Shown: piece after piece, positions 49,251 to 58,689 of the stretch
Layout of the letters: the number at the start of each line of letters is the position of its first letter
Position numbering within the stretch: position 1 is the stretch's first letter
Assembly (NCBI GenBank): GCA_036244855.1
Contig: BQKZ01000272.1
Location: 24,523-88,522 of the forward strand
Source: Temnopleurus reevesii
Taxonomy: Eukaryota > Echinodermata > Echinoidea > Temnopleuroida > Temnopleuridae
Direction of reading: 5' to 3'
DNA length: 64,000 bases
Position numbers and translations under genes: made by a program
Notes under the pieces: generated by a model
Seen by the model: only the letters and a program-made list of their open reading frames with translations
Databases searched by the model: none
Told to the model about the DNA's origin: nothing

Positions 49251-51689
49251 AATTCCCGATGGAGCGTTCGGGTATACTCTCGGCTTATCTTGACATGACA
49301 GACACCTACAACATTAGCTTTGCTGTTGACCAATCACAAACACAATGTCATTCTCCAACGCATTTGAGCGGAAATGAGATAAGTTTTGTATTTCTAATAT
49401 TTTGTTGTCTCATACATTATATAGTACGCCAACCACAAACAAAGATGCTAGTAACAATGCGAAATGATAGAAAGGTACAAGTGCAGGACCCTCGCGTAGA
49501 GGAGGGTCGCGGTTCGATAACACTGTGCATGGTGTTTATAATTTCAGTGAAATTTTTTATTCACCCCGTGTTGCGCTCAACCCGAACACGCGGTGGAATG
49601 TTTCTTTTTTCTTTTATATTTAACAATTTTTTAATTAAAAATCATACAAGAATCACAATATATACAAGAATACATGATTCAGTAGTAATCAAAAGGTGCG
49701 AACATCACAAATAAACCCCCCCCCCCCCCCCCCCAGGAAGGCAGAAGATACACCCAAATAATCTTGAATCTTACACTCCAGGATGTTTATTATTTTTCAT
49801 ACATGTGCACTGGTGTACTCCGTGCTAAATTCAGAAAAATTATAATACCAAAAGTGATGAGAATACTGCATTATCTTTTATTGTCATCGTTACTGTTATA
49901 ATTGTTATTATTATTACTAATAGTAGTACATTGGTAGTATAGTAGTAATTTATTATCATTATCATAGTAGTCGTATAGTAGTACTTGTAGACTCTCGAAA
50001 CAGCCCGATACATTTATTTTATTCAAATTTGAACAGAATGTTATCATGGTTATGTATGAGGAGCATTCCTGAATCTATTTACTCATTGTCCACTGAAACC
50101 GGGTAATCCTTGCACAAAGTCTATGGAAATTGCAGTGGGGCTAATATTCATTCAAGATGATGGAATTTAAGACTTTGCCATGCACATCACTCGATAATCA
50201 CCGAGTCGTAGTTCAGTGATTCTGTTTACGATTTTGTTCCAAAAACACAAAGACACATCTTTGTTAGCAAAGTTAACATCCATTGACATCATACAATGAC
50301 ATTCCTCTTGTTCCTGATCAGTATGCTGGTGGTGTGATCACGCCATTTGGGATCTCCGGAATCTAAAATCATTCAAGATAGCTTTGATCCCTCTCGCTCT
50401 GTAATCTCATTAAACCAATTCTTTATATTTTATCGCGTTAAAAGCTATATTTTGTTTCAGATGAAGAAGGTATACAGTGCCTTTTTATGACGTTCACTAT
50501 TCAACGTTTGTAAACAAATTGTCAACATGGGTTGTAATATTGTAAACATGAAACGCAACAAGATTGATTAGAGGCACACCCTTTGGTATGTTTCGGTTTT
50601 GAACCGAAATTGGAATGTGTACATTACACATTTTTGTTGCAAGTGCGTGTGTTTCTGATCTTGTCGATTTCAAGGGATTCCCCTTGTCAATAATGTCACA
50701 GCTTATTTTCGGTTGTGTGGCTTTGCGGTTTACCGCATCGAGGGACCAAGTTTCTTAATTTCAAAATATTGTCGTACATTTTCACAGAATTTACATTTCA
50801 TGTCTCTGGACGTAAAAAGATGAAGGTAAGCCGATCTTACTCTTTTTCATCAATAGGATCTACATCTTTAAATGACTGGTATATCTTTCTGTTTCTGATT
50901 TTCTTTTGTTCCATGATAGAACCGATTAATAATGGTCCAGGTAAATTTTAACAAGATTTTGCCACCCCAATTAAAAAAAGAAAAGAAGAAAGATAAGAGT
51001 CATAGCATTTTCTATTTTCAAGTTAGATTTATTTGCATGTATTCATCTAAAATACATATAGCCTGAAGAATTTTATAGCGTTTACCCCGACGATGCCAGA
51101 CAGACTATTGTACGCTTTATCTTAGACCCTTGCCCTTGTGAAATGGGAGTAGGCCCTCAGTCGTGTATATTTAGTTCTACCGTGTGTGATTGTGTGTATC
51201 TTGTATCACAGAACCAGGGGAATGGGGGCTATGGGATGCGGCCCCTGCCCCCTTTCTGTCACCACACATCTGTACGGGAGTGTATATAAAAATGGAATAG
51301 ATAGGCCTAGGTAAGACTTTCTTATGTACCCCCCCCCCCCCATCCAATTTGCAGAAAGTTTTGTGGTACATGTAACAGCTCTTGCAGTATTGAGAATTCT
51401 AAACGGATTTTCATTAGTTCACAAACGTACATGATCCGAGCTCTGTGATACTGCTCGTCTCGTAGTATTAACTGAAATGTCGCCCTCATCGTTGGTGAGT
51501 CTCTTTGCTTTCCAATTTCCCATTTTTGATCACAGATATACTGTACTTGTGGATCGGATCCATTTTCCTGAGTACATTTCAAAGACATATGAAACATAGC
51601 AATCGTCAGATTGCAAAAAAAGAATACATTTTCAGTTAATCATAATGGGTGTCATTTTTCTGATGAGTAAATATTCATCGATGGCGGTA

Positions 51690-51906
51690 ATTTCCTTCAG
51701 CAACAAATTTATCCACATTGTGCTGCACTCAACCCAGGTGAGGTGAATGGGTACCTGGTAGGAAAATATTCCTTGAAATGCAAAAGCGCCTCACTAGCTA
51801 TTATTGCTAAAGACAGGGTAATAATGATGTATCAATTGTAGATCGCTTAGAGAATTTTATAAGAGGTAATTAGCGCTATTCAAGAATTGCATATTATTAT
51901 TATTCA
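51690..51906 (+). mobile_element. SINE, 5'-truncated, (ATT)n tail
   Basis: The same family as 37381-37662, on the + strand. It contains TTTCCTTCAGCAA, CACATTGTGCTGCACTCAAC and AGGTGAGGTGAATGGGTACC, and ends in ATTATTATT near 51890-51906. The tRNA-like head is missing. Confidence 0.75.
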
Positions 51907-52400
51907 TTAAATGAATGAATCTCGTGAACTGTATGTAATAAATTATGATCACAATTTCACGAACTCCAATATAAACACTCCATTTTTCTAACAGTACTCA
52001 TACGGGTATTACATTGCCTATACACAAATATTCATTCATTATGAACCAAATTATTAACATCTAACATGGGCAATGGGAATTTTAATTAATTGATTTGAGG
52101 AGAAACAATTTCTTCTGTGCGTCCGTAGTTTTTGGTGATTTTTAAGAGTATGTTAACTATAATCCATAGCACCGTGAAACTCTGAAACGTAGCACTTTGG
52201 TGTTTATCATTCTTTCGACACGTTCACCGTCATAGTACCCTGAATAATCCGATTGTACAAACCACGAGAAACTGTGTCAACAACACCCATTTGCAGTTCG
52301 ATCTTTTTATTTTGTTATATTCACTTTGATTACCCCTTTAAAAAGTCACTCGCAGATTGCAAGCGCTGACTCGGCTCGTGTTTTTCCAGATTCACAGCGC

Positions 52401-53050
52401 TAAAGATTCAGAGCCAATAACACACTCAGAAAATACGTCATACTACTTATTTGGTAATACACAGTAGCTGATTGGGCAACTGATATGATTATTCATAAGC
52501 TACCTGTTGAGATCCAACCCACTTTTAGTGCAAGCCTTTGCAATAATATTTGGTACATGTAGTTACATTCTGTTTTCATGATATGGTTCATGTTATAAGG
52601 AAACAACCCATCGGAAACCAACCTAAGTAGACCCTGTTTTGTCTATTACATGACATTTTGAGAATATTTAATCACATTTGATGTGTACAGTGGTCAACAG
52701 ACTCGTATTCAACCCTCAAGAAACCCGGTAGTTGGATTCTTTGCAAGCTTGTTTGTCAATGAGATTATGTGTGGAAAATGCGCTAGGTGTTGTGTGCACT
52801 GCACTAGAGCACGCCCACATTACGAGTGCCTGCTAAGCCCCGCCCATTATTCTCGTAAACTCTGATCCGCGAAGCACGTTTTTCACCCCCAAACCGCAAG
52901 CTTAGCTAGTACATTTAACTCGTTTACAGCGTGCATCGAGTCACTACTCCAGCTCAACACACACACACTCGAAGCTTGAAAAAGGAGCCGTGCTTCGCTT
53001 GGAAGTTAGTGTCGCCAAATTTCTCTAACTTCTTCGCACCTCTCCTAAAA
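52401..53050 (+). promoter_or_regulatory. ZFP36L proximal promoter and 5' UTR region
   Basis: Visible words are CCAAT at 52414-52418, a TACGTCA half-CRE at 52434-52440, a CArG-like ACTTATTTGG at 52445-52454 (one mismatch to CC(A/T)6GG), an inverted CCAAT near 52471 and a GC box GCCCCGCCC at 52837-52845. There is no TATA box at a convincing place, and the start site is unknown. CRE, CArG and GC elements would fit an immediate-early type gene, as vertebrate ZFP36 genes are, but the individual matches are short. Confidence 0.4.
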
Positions 53051-53110
53051 ATGTCCACCGCAATGGTTTCAGCCTTTTACGATGTTGGAGATATGTTGTT
53101 CAGTCAAAAG
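53051..53110 (+). CDS. ZFP36L: ZFP36L coding exon 1
   Basis: The start codon sits in AAAAATGTCC and the exon gives exactly 20 codons (MSTAMVSAFYDVGDMLFSQK) before the donor AAAAG|GTAAAT at 53111, phase 0. An upstream in-frame ATG at 52931 would add 40 residues. I rejected it because the family N-terminus begins at the chosen Met and the added residues look like 5' UTR translation. Confidence 0.9.
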
Positions 53111-54654
53111 GTAAATATTGCAACCATTTCGTGGGTTTCACTATGTTGTTAGTAAGTTTCAACTTGCTGGGATGTTACGAAGTACATTTCTGGAATGAAC
53201 AACGTGTATTGGAATGATCGTCGACGACACACACACTTGTTGAATGTTGAGGCATGTAATGTACAGTACTTTAGTCTTCTGTACGTGTACACATGTCAAG
53301 CGCCGAAGGCCGTTTAGTCTTCTATCTGGATGCAAACTCAGCATTATTTTTCAAACCAAGTTATTCCTAATCCTATGTTAGAATTTCGTCGATGTTTATG
53401 CATTCAAGCTTACTTTATAGTTAAACCATTTTATGTAGCATATGTTGAATGTTATTATTAACCCAAATGAAATTGGTACATTTTCATTTTTATCCAAACT
53501 TCATGAAGATTTAATTATTTATATTTGTGTACTTTTTTTCTCTCGAACAGAATGTATCTTCATTGATACAAGCCAAATCGCAGCTGAGGGGGGATACTCG
53601 AGCAGTGGGAACTCCTATAAATGGATCAAATGGAGCACATCTTCTTCGAAGGCATTCCACGAGCACGACTGGGTCAACAAGCCCAATCAGCACCAACCAC
53701 CTGAACGGCAACTCCCTATTTACGCAACAAATGGAGGCTGTCTACAACAAGGAAAACCTCAACAACAAGCCAAGGGACCGGGCTCTGAGTGAGAGCGATC
53801 GCAATAGTCAAACCCGCAATCAGAACTCGAGCCGCTACAAAACCGAGTTATGCAGACCCTACGAGGAGAATGGCACCTGTAAATATGGAGATAAATGCCA
53901 GTTTGCTCATGGCATTCACGAACTGAGAGTATTGTCACGACATCCCAAGTATAAGACGGAGTTATGTCGCACCTTCCACACTGTGGGATTCTGCCCATAT
54001 GGACCACGATGTCACTTCATTCACAACCCTGATGAGAGGAAATTATCATCACCTGGTCCCACCAGCAAATCTCCCCGTGAACGCACCATCGAGAGGCCCA
54101 AGCTGCTTCACTTCGCCAGCGCACCCCTTGGTTCGACAGGTGGGGATCTCACCCCTCCTCCAATGTCCATGTGCGATAGCCCGCTTCCTCTCACCCCACC
54201 TCCCGCAATAGAGCTTCTAAGTCAGGATGAGTTACTTGCCACGCTCACTAATAACGCCATGTGTTTGAGTCAGATGCAGCATGAAGTTGGGCCCCTCCTT
54301 TCTCCATCAGCATTATCTCCTACCGCTCTCCAGAATGCATTCACTGCTGCCCCCTCCTCTCCATTCATCCCTCTTCAACCCATCAATGATGATCTTGAGC
54401 AACTCGCAGCACTCCGTCTAGCCAGTAGACAGGGCAGTAATAGCGTCTTCTTTCCAGTTGAAGAGCCAACAATAGTCAACAATATTAGCAACCACTACCG
54501 ACCCCCTTCCCCTCCAGAATCACTTTCTGATCCTGAATCTCTAGCAGACACTAACATGCATTCTACCTCTCCCACTGGTAGCCCAGTAGGCCTGGGGAGA
54601 CTTGGACGCTTGCCCATCTTCAGAGGTATTTCCCAGGAAGACCAACGATTTTAG
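53051..54654 (+). CDS. ZFP36L: ZFP36/TIS11 (tristetraprolin) family CCCH zinc-finger mRNA-decay activator
   Basis: CDS is join(53051..53110, 53551..54654), 387 residues. Two CCCH fingers of form C-X8-C-X5-C-X3-H lie at residues 121-140 and 159-178. The linker is 18 residues and each finger is preceded by an (R/K)YKTEL lead-in, so the tandem finger domain is intact. The N-terminus MSTAMVSAFYD resembles that of ZFP36L1/L2. RRHS at residues 53-56 matches the 14-3-3-type phosphosite region. The tail RLPIFRGIS (about 373-381) matches the C-terminal CNOT1-binding motif. Family role: the protein binds UUAUUUAUU elements in 3' UTRs and recruits CCR4-NOT to deadenylate the mRNA in the cytoplasm. The gene has the one-intron layout of the family. 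L1/L2-like versus TTP-like cannot be settled here because the family duplicated within vertebrates. Confidence 0.97.
53111..53550 (+). other. ZFP36L: ZFP36L single intron
   Basis: A 440-bp phase-0 intron, GTAAAT...TTCTCTCGAACAG. Its position after a very short first coding exon is the one used by vertebrate ZFP36-family genes. No motif inside stands out. Confidence 0.9.
53551..54654 (+). CDS. ZFP36L: ZFP36L coding exon 2 with zinc fingers and TAG stop
   Basis: It encodes residues 21-387. The order is a Ser/Thr/Asn-rich region with RRHSTS, an SSRYKTEL lead-in, finger 1, linker, finger 2 and HNPDERK. A Pro/Ser-rich region follows with several SP/TP sites (possible MAPK targets), then the block PPPAIELLSQDELLATL, which resembles the L1/L2 mid-C-terminal region, and the LPIF motif. 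The TAG stop is at 54652-54654. The open frame runs upstream into the intron, but those residues (MYFFSLEQ) are intronic. Confidence 0.97.
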   Translation, partial: NVSSLIQAKSQLRGDTRAVGTPINGSNGAHLLRRHSTSTTGSTSPISTNHLNGNSLFTQQMEAVYNKENLNNKPRDRALSESDRNSQTRNQNSSRYKTELCRPYEENGTCKYGDKCQFAHGIHELRVLSRHPKYKTELCRTFHTVGFCPYGPRCHFIHNPDERKLSSPGPTSKSPRERTIERPKLLHFASAPLGSTGGDLTPPPMSMCDSPLPLTPPPAIELLSQDELLATLTNNAMCLSQMQHEVGPLLSPSALSPTALQNAFTAAPSSPFIPLQPINDDLEQLAALRLASRQGSNSVFFPVEEPTIVNNISNHYRPPSPPESLSDPESLADTNMHSTSPTGSPVGLGRLGRLPIFRGISQEDQRF

Positions 54655-54897
54655 ATTTGTAATAACCAGGCAAGGAGATTAACCTTGTTAAAAAATCACA
54701 CATATCAAGTCGATGTTAATTAATTTATCATGGACATCTTTATAACATTCGTTTCTGTCCTGTATGGACTCGGTCTCGGTTTACAAACATTTTCTCTATG
54801 ATCTATATCAAATTATTTGATGGAGCTCATTTTGTGAAAAAAAAATCAAAGTATTTTATTGATGTAAATTCTAGTGGATGCATATAAATTTCTAGAA

Positions 54898-55952
54898 TTA
54901 TTTATATATTAAACTATTTGATCCATTTCTTGGCATTTTGCTATGAGAAGGATTTATGTGCTTATATTTTTTCTTATATTTTCCCTCTGCAGTATATTAA
55001 CTGCCAGGTCATTATACTCTTTGTGTTCAACATGACTCTATAGTCTGTTATTATTTGTGTGGCAATTTCTTTATCAAAATCAATTTATGTTATTCTATGT
55101 TTGTGTTACTGAATCATTTATTCCAGCCTGTTTTGTGACTACAGCAAATAGTGAACACTGTGTGTATTTAAGTTATCTTGTAATATTTATTTTTTCAAAA
55201 CGATTAAACAAATGTGCAGTCTGTTGGGATGAATTTATCATTGTGTTGAAAAGAATTCTTATTTATCGGTTATTTTTAAAGATGAATTAGAGTATGCGTT
55301 TATAATTCAAGCATCTGTCTTGTCAATGTTTATCATTGTTATGATTAGATGTCTGATTTTTGTTTGTTTTGTAGCCATGTTGATTTGCGTGGATTAGTAC
55401 TTATTGACAGCCATTTTGGTTTGTTATGGTGAAGTACTGGTCACTACTGCCAGCAGCTTCTCATTTGTGTCATGTTTTTCTGTGCCAATATACCTATTTA
55501 GCTTTGTACAGCATGGTTATCTGTACTAAAGTTAAAGCAGGGCTGTAGTTTTTACCTTATAGACCTTATCTTGTATTTAGTAATTTATTGTCAAACCACC
55601 TAACTTAACGAAAAAGATAGCAACAATAGTGCAAGAGACTTGTTTAATAATGAAATGCAGCCCTTTATCTTATTTATTGTCAAGATTTTTCATCAAGCCT
55701 CCAACATATCTTGTTGGTAGTATTAATATATTTGTGAATATAGTACTTGTGCATATGTCATTGATTTATTTAACACTGCCGGTATGGTTTCAGTATATTC
55801 TCACTATTCAATCTGGAATAATCCCTGCAAAATGAAGTTTTTGAGATAATATTGATTTAACTCGTTATTTATCACATTTGTTTGTCAAGACTCAAGATAT
55901 CTGAAACTGTTTTCACCATTGAAATCTAGACTACTTAACGATTTTATTTATA
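54898..55952 (+). promoter_or_regulatory. AU-rich element cluster in ZFP36L 3' UTR
   Basis: A perfect family-consensus nonamer TTATTTATT lies at 55670-55678. Close variants are TTATTTATA (54898-54906 and 55944-55952), TATTTATT (55184-55191), TTATTTATC (55259-55267 and 55865-55873) and the overlapping ATTTATTTAA (55764-55773). These are binding sites for the protein this gene encodes, so negative autoregulation of the mRNA is expected. Confidence 0.7.
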
Positions 55953-57222
55953 GTCTTGACAAAAGTAATGCACTTTGCTATTATGCATGCTAACTTGCCT
56001 TATGAAACTTAGCAATTTTTCCACCGTAGCCTTAATAATTTGAGCCTCTGCTATTTGTAGTATACTGTCTGTGCCTTTCACTGTTATCTTCTATGCACTC
56101 AAAGTGACTCTGGTTTCAGGAAGTTGAGGCATGAATCAATTATGTCGTTTGGTGTTTCGGGAACTTGCTAGCCTTGTTAGCCAGGCTCTTGCTTAGAATT
56201 CGTGATGTAAACAAAAAATTTCTCTACGCCCATTCCATGAAATGTTCAGATTGTATTCGTCTTACATTAATGATATGCGCTTGTATCAGGATAGCAAGTG
56301 TGTTTTCCTTTCACAATAATTGAGATTACGTGTTCTAAAAGAAAATGTTCTATAAGAAAATGTTTTAAATTCTCTTTGCGAGTTTGAAGGTTAAATAAGA
56401 AAAAAAATATTGTAAGTTTGAAAGAAAGAAGATTGGAAAACTATTATTGTCATTTCTTTGCCTAATCTATGCAATATGAGTAAAAACCATGTGATATAAT
56501 TAATCTTCCATTGAAATTGAAAGCACAAAAATGTCTTCCTTTCTTTGCTAGTTACAAATGATTCATTTCTTATGTGATATTGGTGCTCGACTGATGGACG
56601 TTACAAGAAAATCAAACAATCAAGTGCCTAGGATTTCACAGTATGATTCTATCAAGTTTTTACGATGTTTTCCTTCTAAAATTAACATATTTTAATGTTT
56701 TCTAGACCAATTGTTACTGCGTGATGACCATTTATAAAAGCTTTGTTCATTTTATGTGGGTGTTGTCATCTAAGACCCCTTCCGTTATTTAACATGAGAA
56801 ATCGTGCTTGTTATCTTGGCTGTGCCATCTGATTCTATTTACCTGTACAGTATAGATATTGTAATTTATTGTATAATGTAGGGCTTGTTCCCTCAAAAGT
56901 TGAGACAACTCAAGAAAGTTGAACATTTCGCAAACGTTTTCTATCCTTCCAGTGAGAACGAGGATGAATGTGCAAATTCCGTTTCACACCTCAATAAGTA
57001 TTTATACTCAGAACAATGGTGAGATTGTCCATCTATGTTTTAAAGTGCCTTTTCTTCATTCTTAGAAGCACAATTTCCATATGTCCATGTTTTGTCAATG
57101 TAAGGATTCGTCCTACATCCAGTGCTCATCATCACTATGTGATTGATATTATGCATTTGAAAACTGGTTGTTGAGAAATGTTTGAGTTTGCAAGAGTTGT
57201 TGATGTATTATTTAATTTTATT

Positions 57223-57228
57223 AATAAA
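57223..57228 (+). promoter_or_regulatory. Polyadenylation signal AATAAA (ZFP36L)
   Basis: A canonical hexamer about 2.57 kb after the stop codon. A GT-rich stretch (TGTTTTGTTCATGTTGT-like) lies 35-55 bases downstream, as a cleavage region needs. Confidence 0.55.
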
Positions 57229-58630
57229 ACTGAAAAACCTATAAAAATCAAATACATGTGGAATAATGTTTTGTTCATGTTGTAATCGAACATCCGATTG
57301 TGGTAGGTAATGGTGCTGTTTGTGTGTGTATGAGGGAGGGGTGATGAGATTGAGCTGAGAAAAATGAGTGAATACAAGAATGTGAGCGTGGTAGAAATCA
57401 CAGAGAGGGGATGCAAGTATTTAGTGTTGTCGATTGTGAGAAGCGAGTGTTCATTGCTTTAGTGTAAGAGAAAAGAAACGCAGGATGTTTGTATGCACGA
57501 TGATGAATTTGAAACGAATGCTAAATGAACGTCAAAGAAAGCGGCATGTTAAAAATATTGATAATAGAACAGTTATGTCATACTTTATTTATCGTCTTGA
57601 GAAGCAACTGTTATATAATCAATATTCATTACATGATTGTCGATTGGTGGAATGTAACATTGTGGATGATGACGAGAAAACCTTGCCAAATTAAAGATAT
57701 ATATAGGCCTACATGTATAGAAACTCTTTGTACCGAATACACCCATTCATTGTCAGAAAAAAAACATTGAAGAAAAAGTAGCAACGGACTTGTATTTCCA
57801 TGCTACTATACATGGGTTTTATGACGCTGTGTACGAAATGCATAGTTCCCATCCGTTCAGGAATTACTAAGAGGTAAATGTTCAAAACATACATAGAAGA
57901 ATTAAATAATACTACACCTTTTATTTATATTGTAAATTAACTCATCTGAGCATGAACCGAAATTGACGCAGTGCATTCACGAAGAGGGAACAAGTGCGTG
58001 TCGTTTTGAAGAAACTAAATAGTAATTTCATGTACAGTGTTACTGTACACTTTCTTTTACTATGTATGGCTGGAGAAAAAAAGGGAATACATTTTAAAAC
58101 CCAGCAAATGAGACTAGATAGGATGATGAGTGTTGTGTGGTCAAGTCAGTCGATAGATAAATACGCATGTGATCAGAGCGAGGCAGTATAAATTTCCCAT
58201 TAAAAAGCAGAAGAAAAGAAGTGAGGGAGACAGGGAGAGAAAGAAAGAAAAGTAGTTGTACTTTACCCCATATTAACAAAAGGCATTCTAAAGGTATTGA
58301 TTTTCTCTAGTCATCCTTTTCGGGCCTGCGGGGGAGTTCCTTTTATTCTCATTATTTGTGAAGGCGAGGGTATACGATGGTGGATATAATTATAGATCAC
58401 GTGACCCGAACGGAGGGAAAGGCTAAAACGGTGTCATAAAGGTCCGGGATTGAACCACATGGGCAAATCGTTGATCTCATCATGCATTATCATACATGTG
58501 CGTCTGGAGAGTCCTTTTTTATTGTATGAGCATGTGTGTTTGTTGGGCAAAGAGATGTTGTTTGGTCGTTCATCACCCGTCCCCCACACTTTTTATGTAA
58601 ATGCTTGTAAACATACCTGGCAGAGTGTTA

Positions 58631-58689
58631 GTGGTCGTACCAAAGAGCTTCATATAATAACTAAATATAAAGCTCTTTGGGTCACCACT
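58631..58689 (+). repeat. Imperfect hairpin, about 57 nt
   Basis: CCAAAGAGCTT (58640-58650) pairs perfectly with AAGCTCTTTGG (58670-58680). Flanking GTGGT and ACCAC extend the stem across a small internal loop. The terminal loop is about 19 bases and AT-rich. It could be a small structured RNA or chance. Confidence 0.5.

Larger units (their letters stand above)
46016..52400. other. THADA-ZFP36L intergenic spacer
   Basis: About 6.4 kb with no supportable gene. It contains poly-C runs (46620-46634, 49716-49734, 51329-51341), a SINE (51690-51906), a possible SINE scrap near 47338-47367 and a CpG-richer segment at about 48.4-49.25 kb. The 151-codon open frame at 49259-49714 and the opposite-strand one at 48528-48896 show no recognisable domain and no splice support. 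Confidence 0.6.
54655..57245 (+). other. ZFP36L: ZFP36L 3' UTR
   Basis: An AT-rich noncoding stretch of about 2.6 kb ending after the AATAAA at 57223-57228, with a GT-rich region downstream. ATTAAA variants at 54908-54913 and 55203-55208 could give short forms. The 3' end is inferred; transcripts would settle it. Confidence 0.55.

Noticed and set aside
49259..49714. 151-codon open frame in the spacer
   Set aside because: No domain; the end runs into a retroelement-tail-like stretch and poly-C, and composition is not coding-like.
52931..53050. Upstream in-frame ATG for ZFP36L
   Set aside because: It would add 40 residues unlike the family; the ATG at 53051 gives the conserved MST-type N-terminus and has a good context.
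53527..53550. Start of ZFP36L at the open-frame Met before exon 2
   Set aside because: These bases are the pyrimidine tract and acceptor of the intron; exon 1 supplies the true N-terminus.
53442..53792. 116-codon open frame overlapping ZFP36L exon 2
   Set aside because: It is a different frame from the zinc-finger protein and begins in the intron; a shadow frame.
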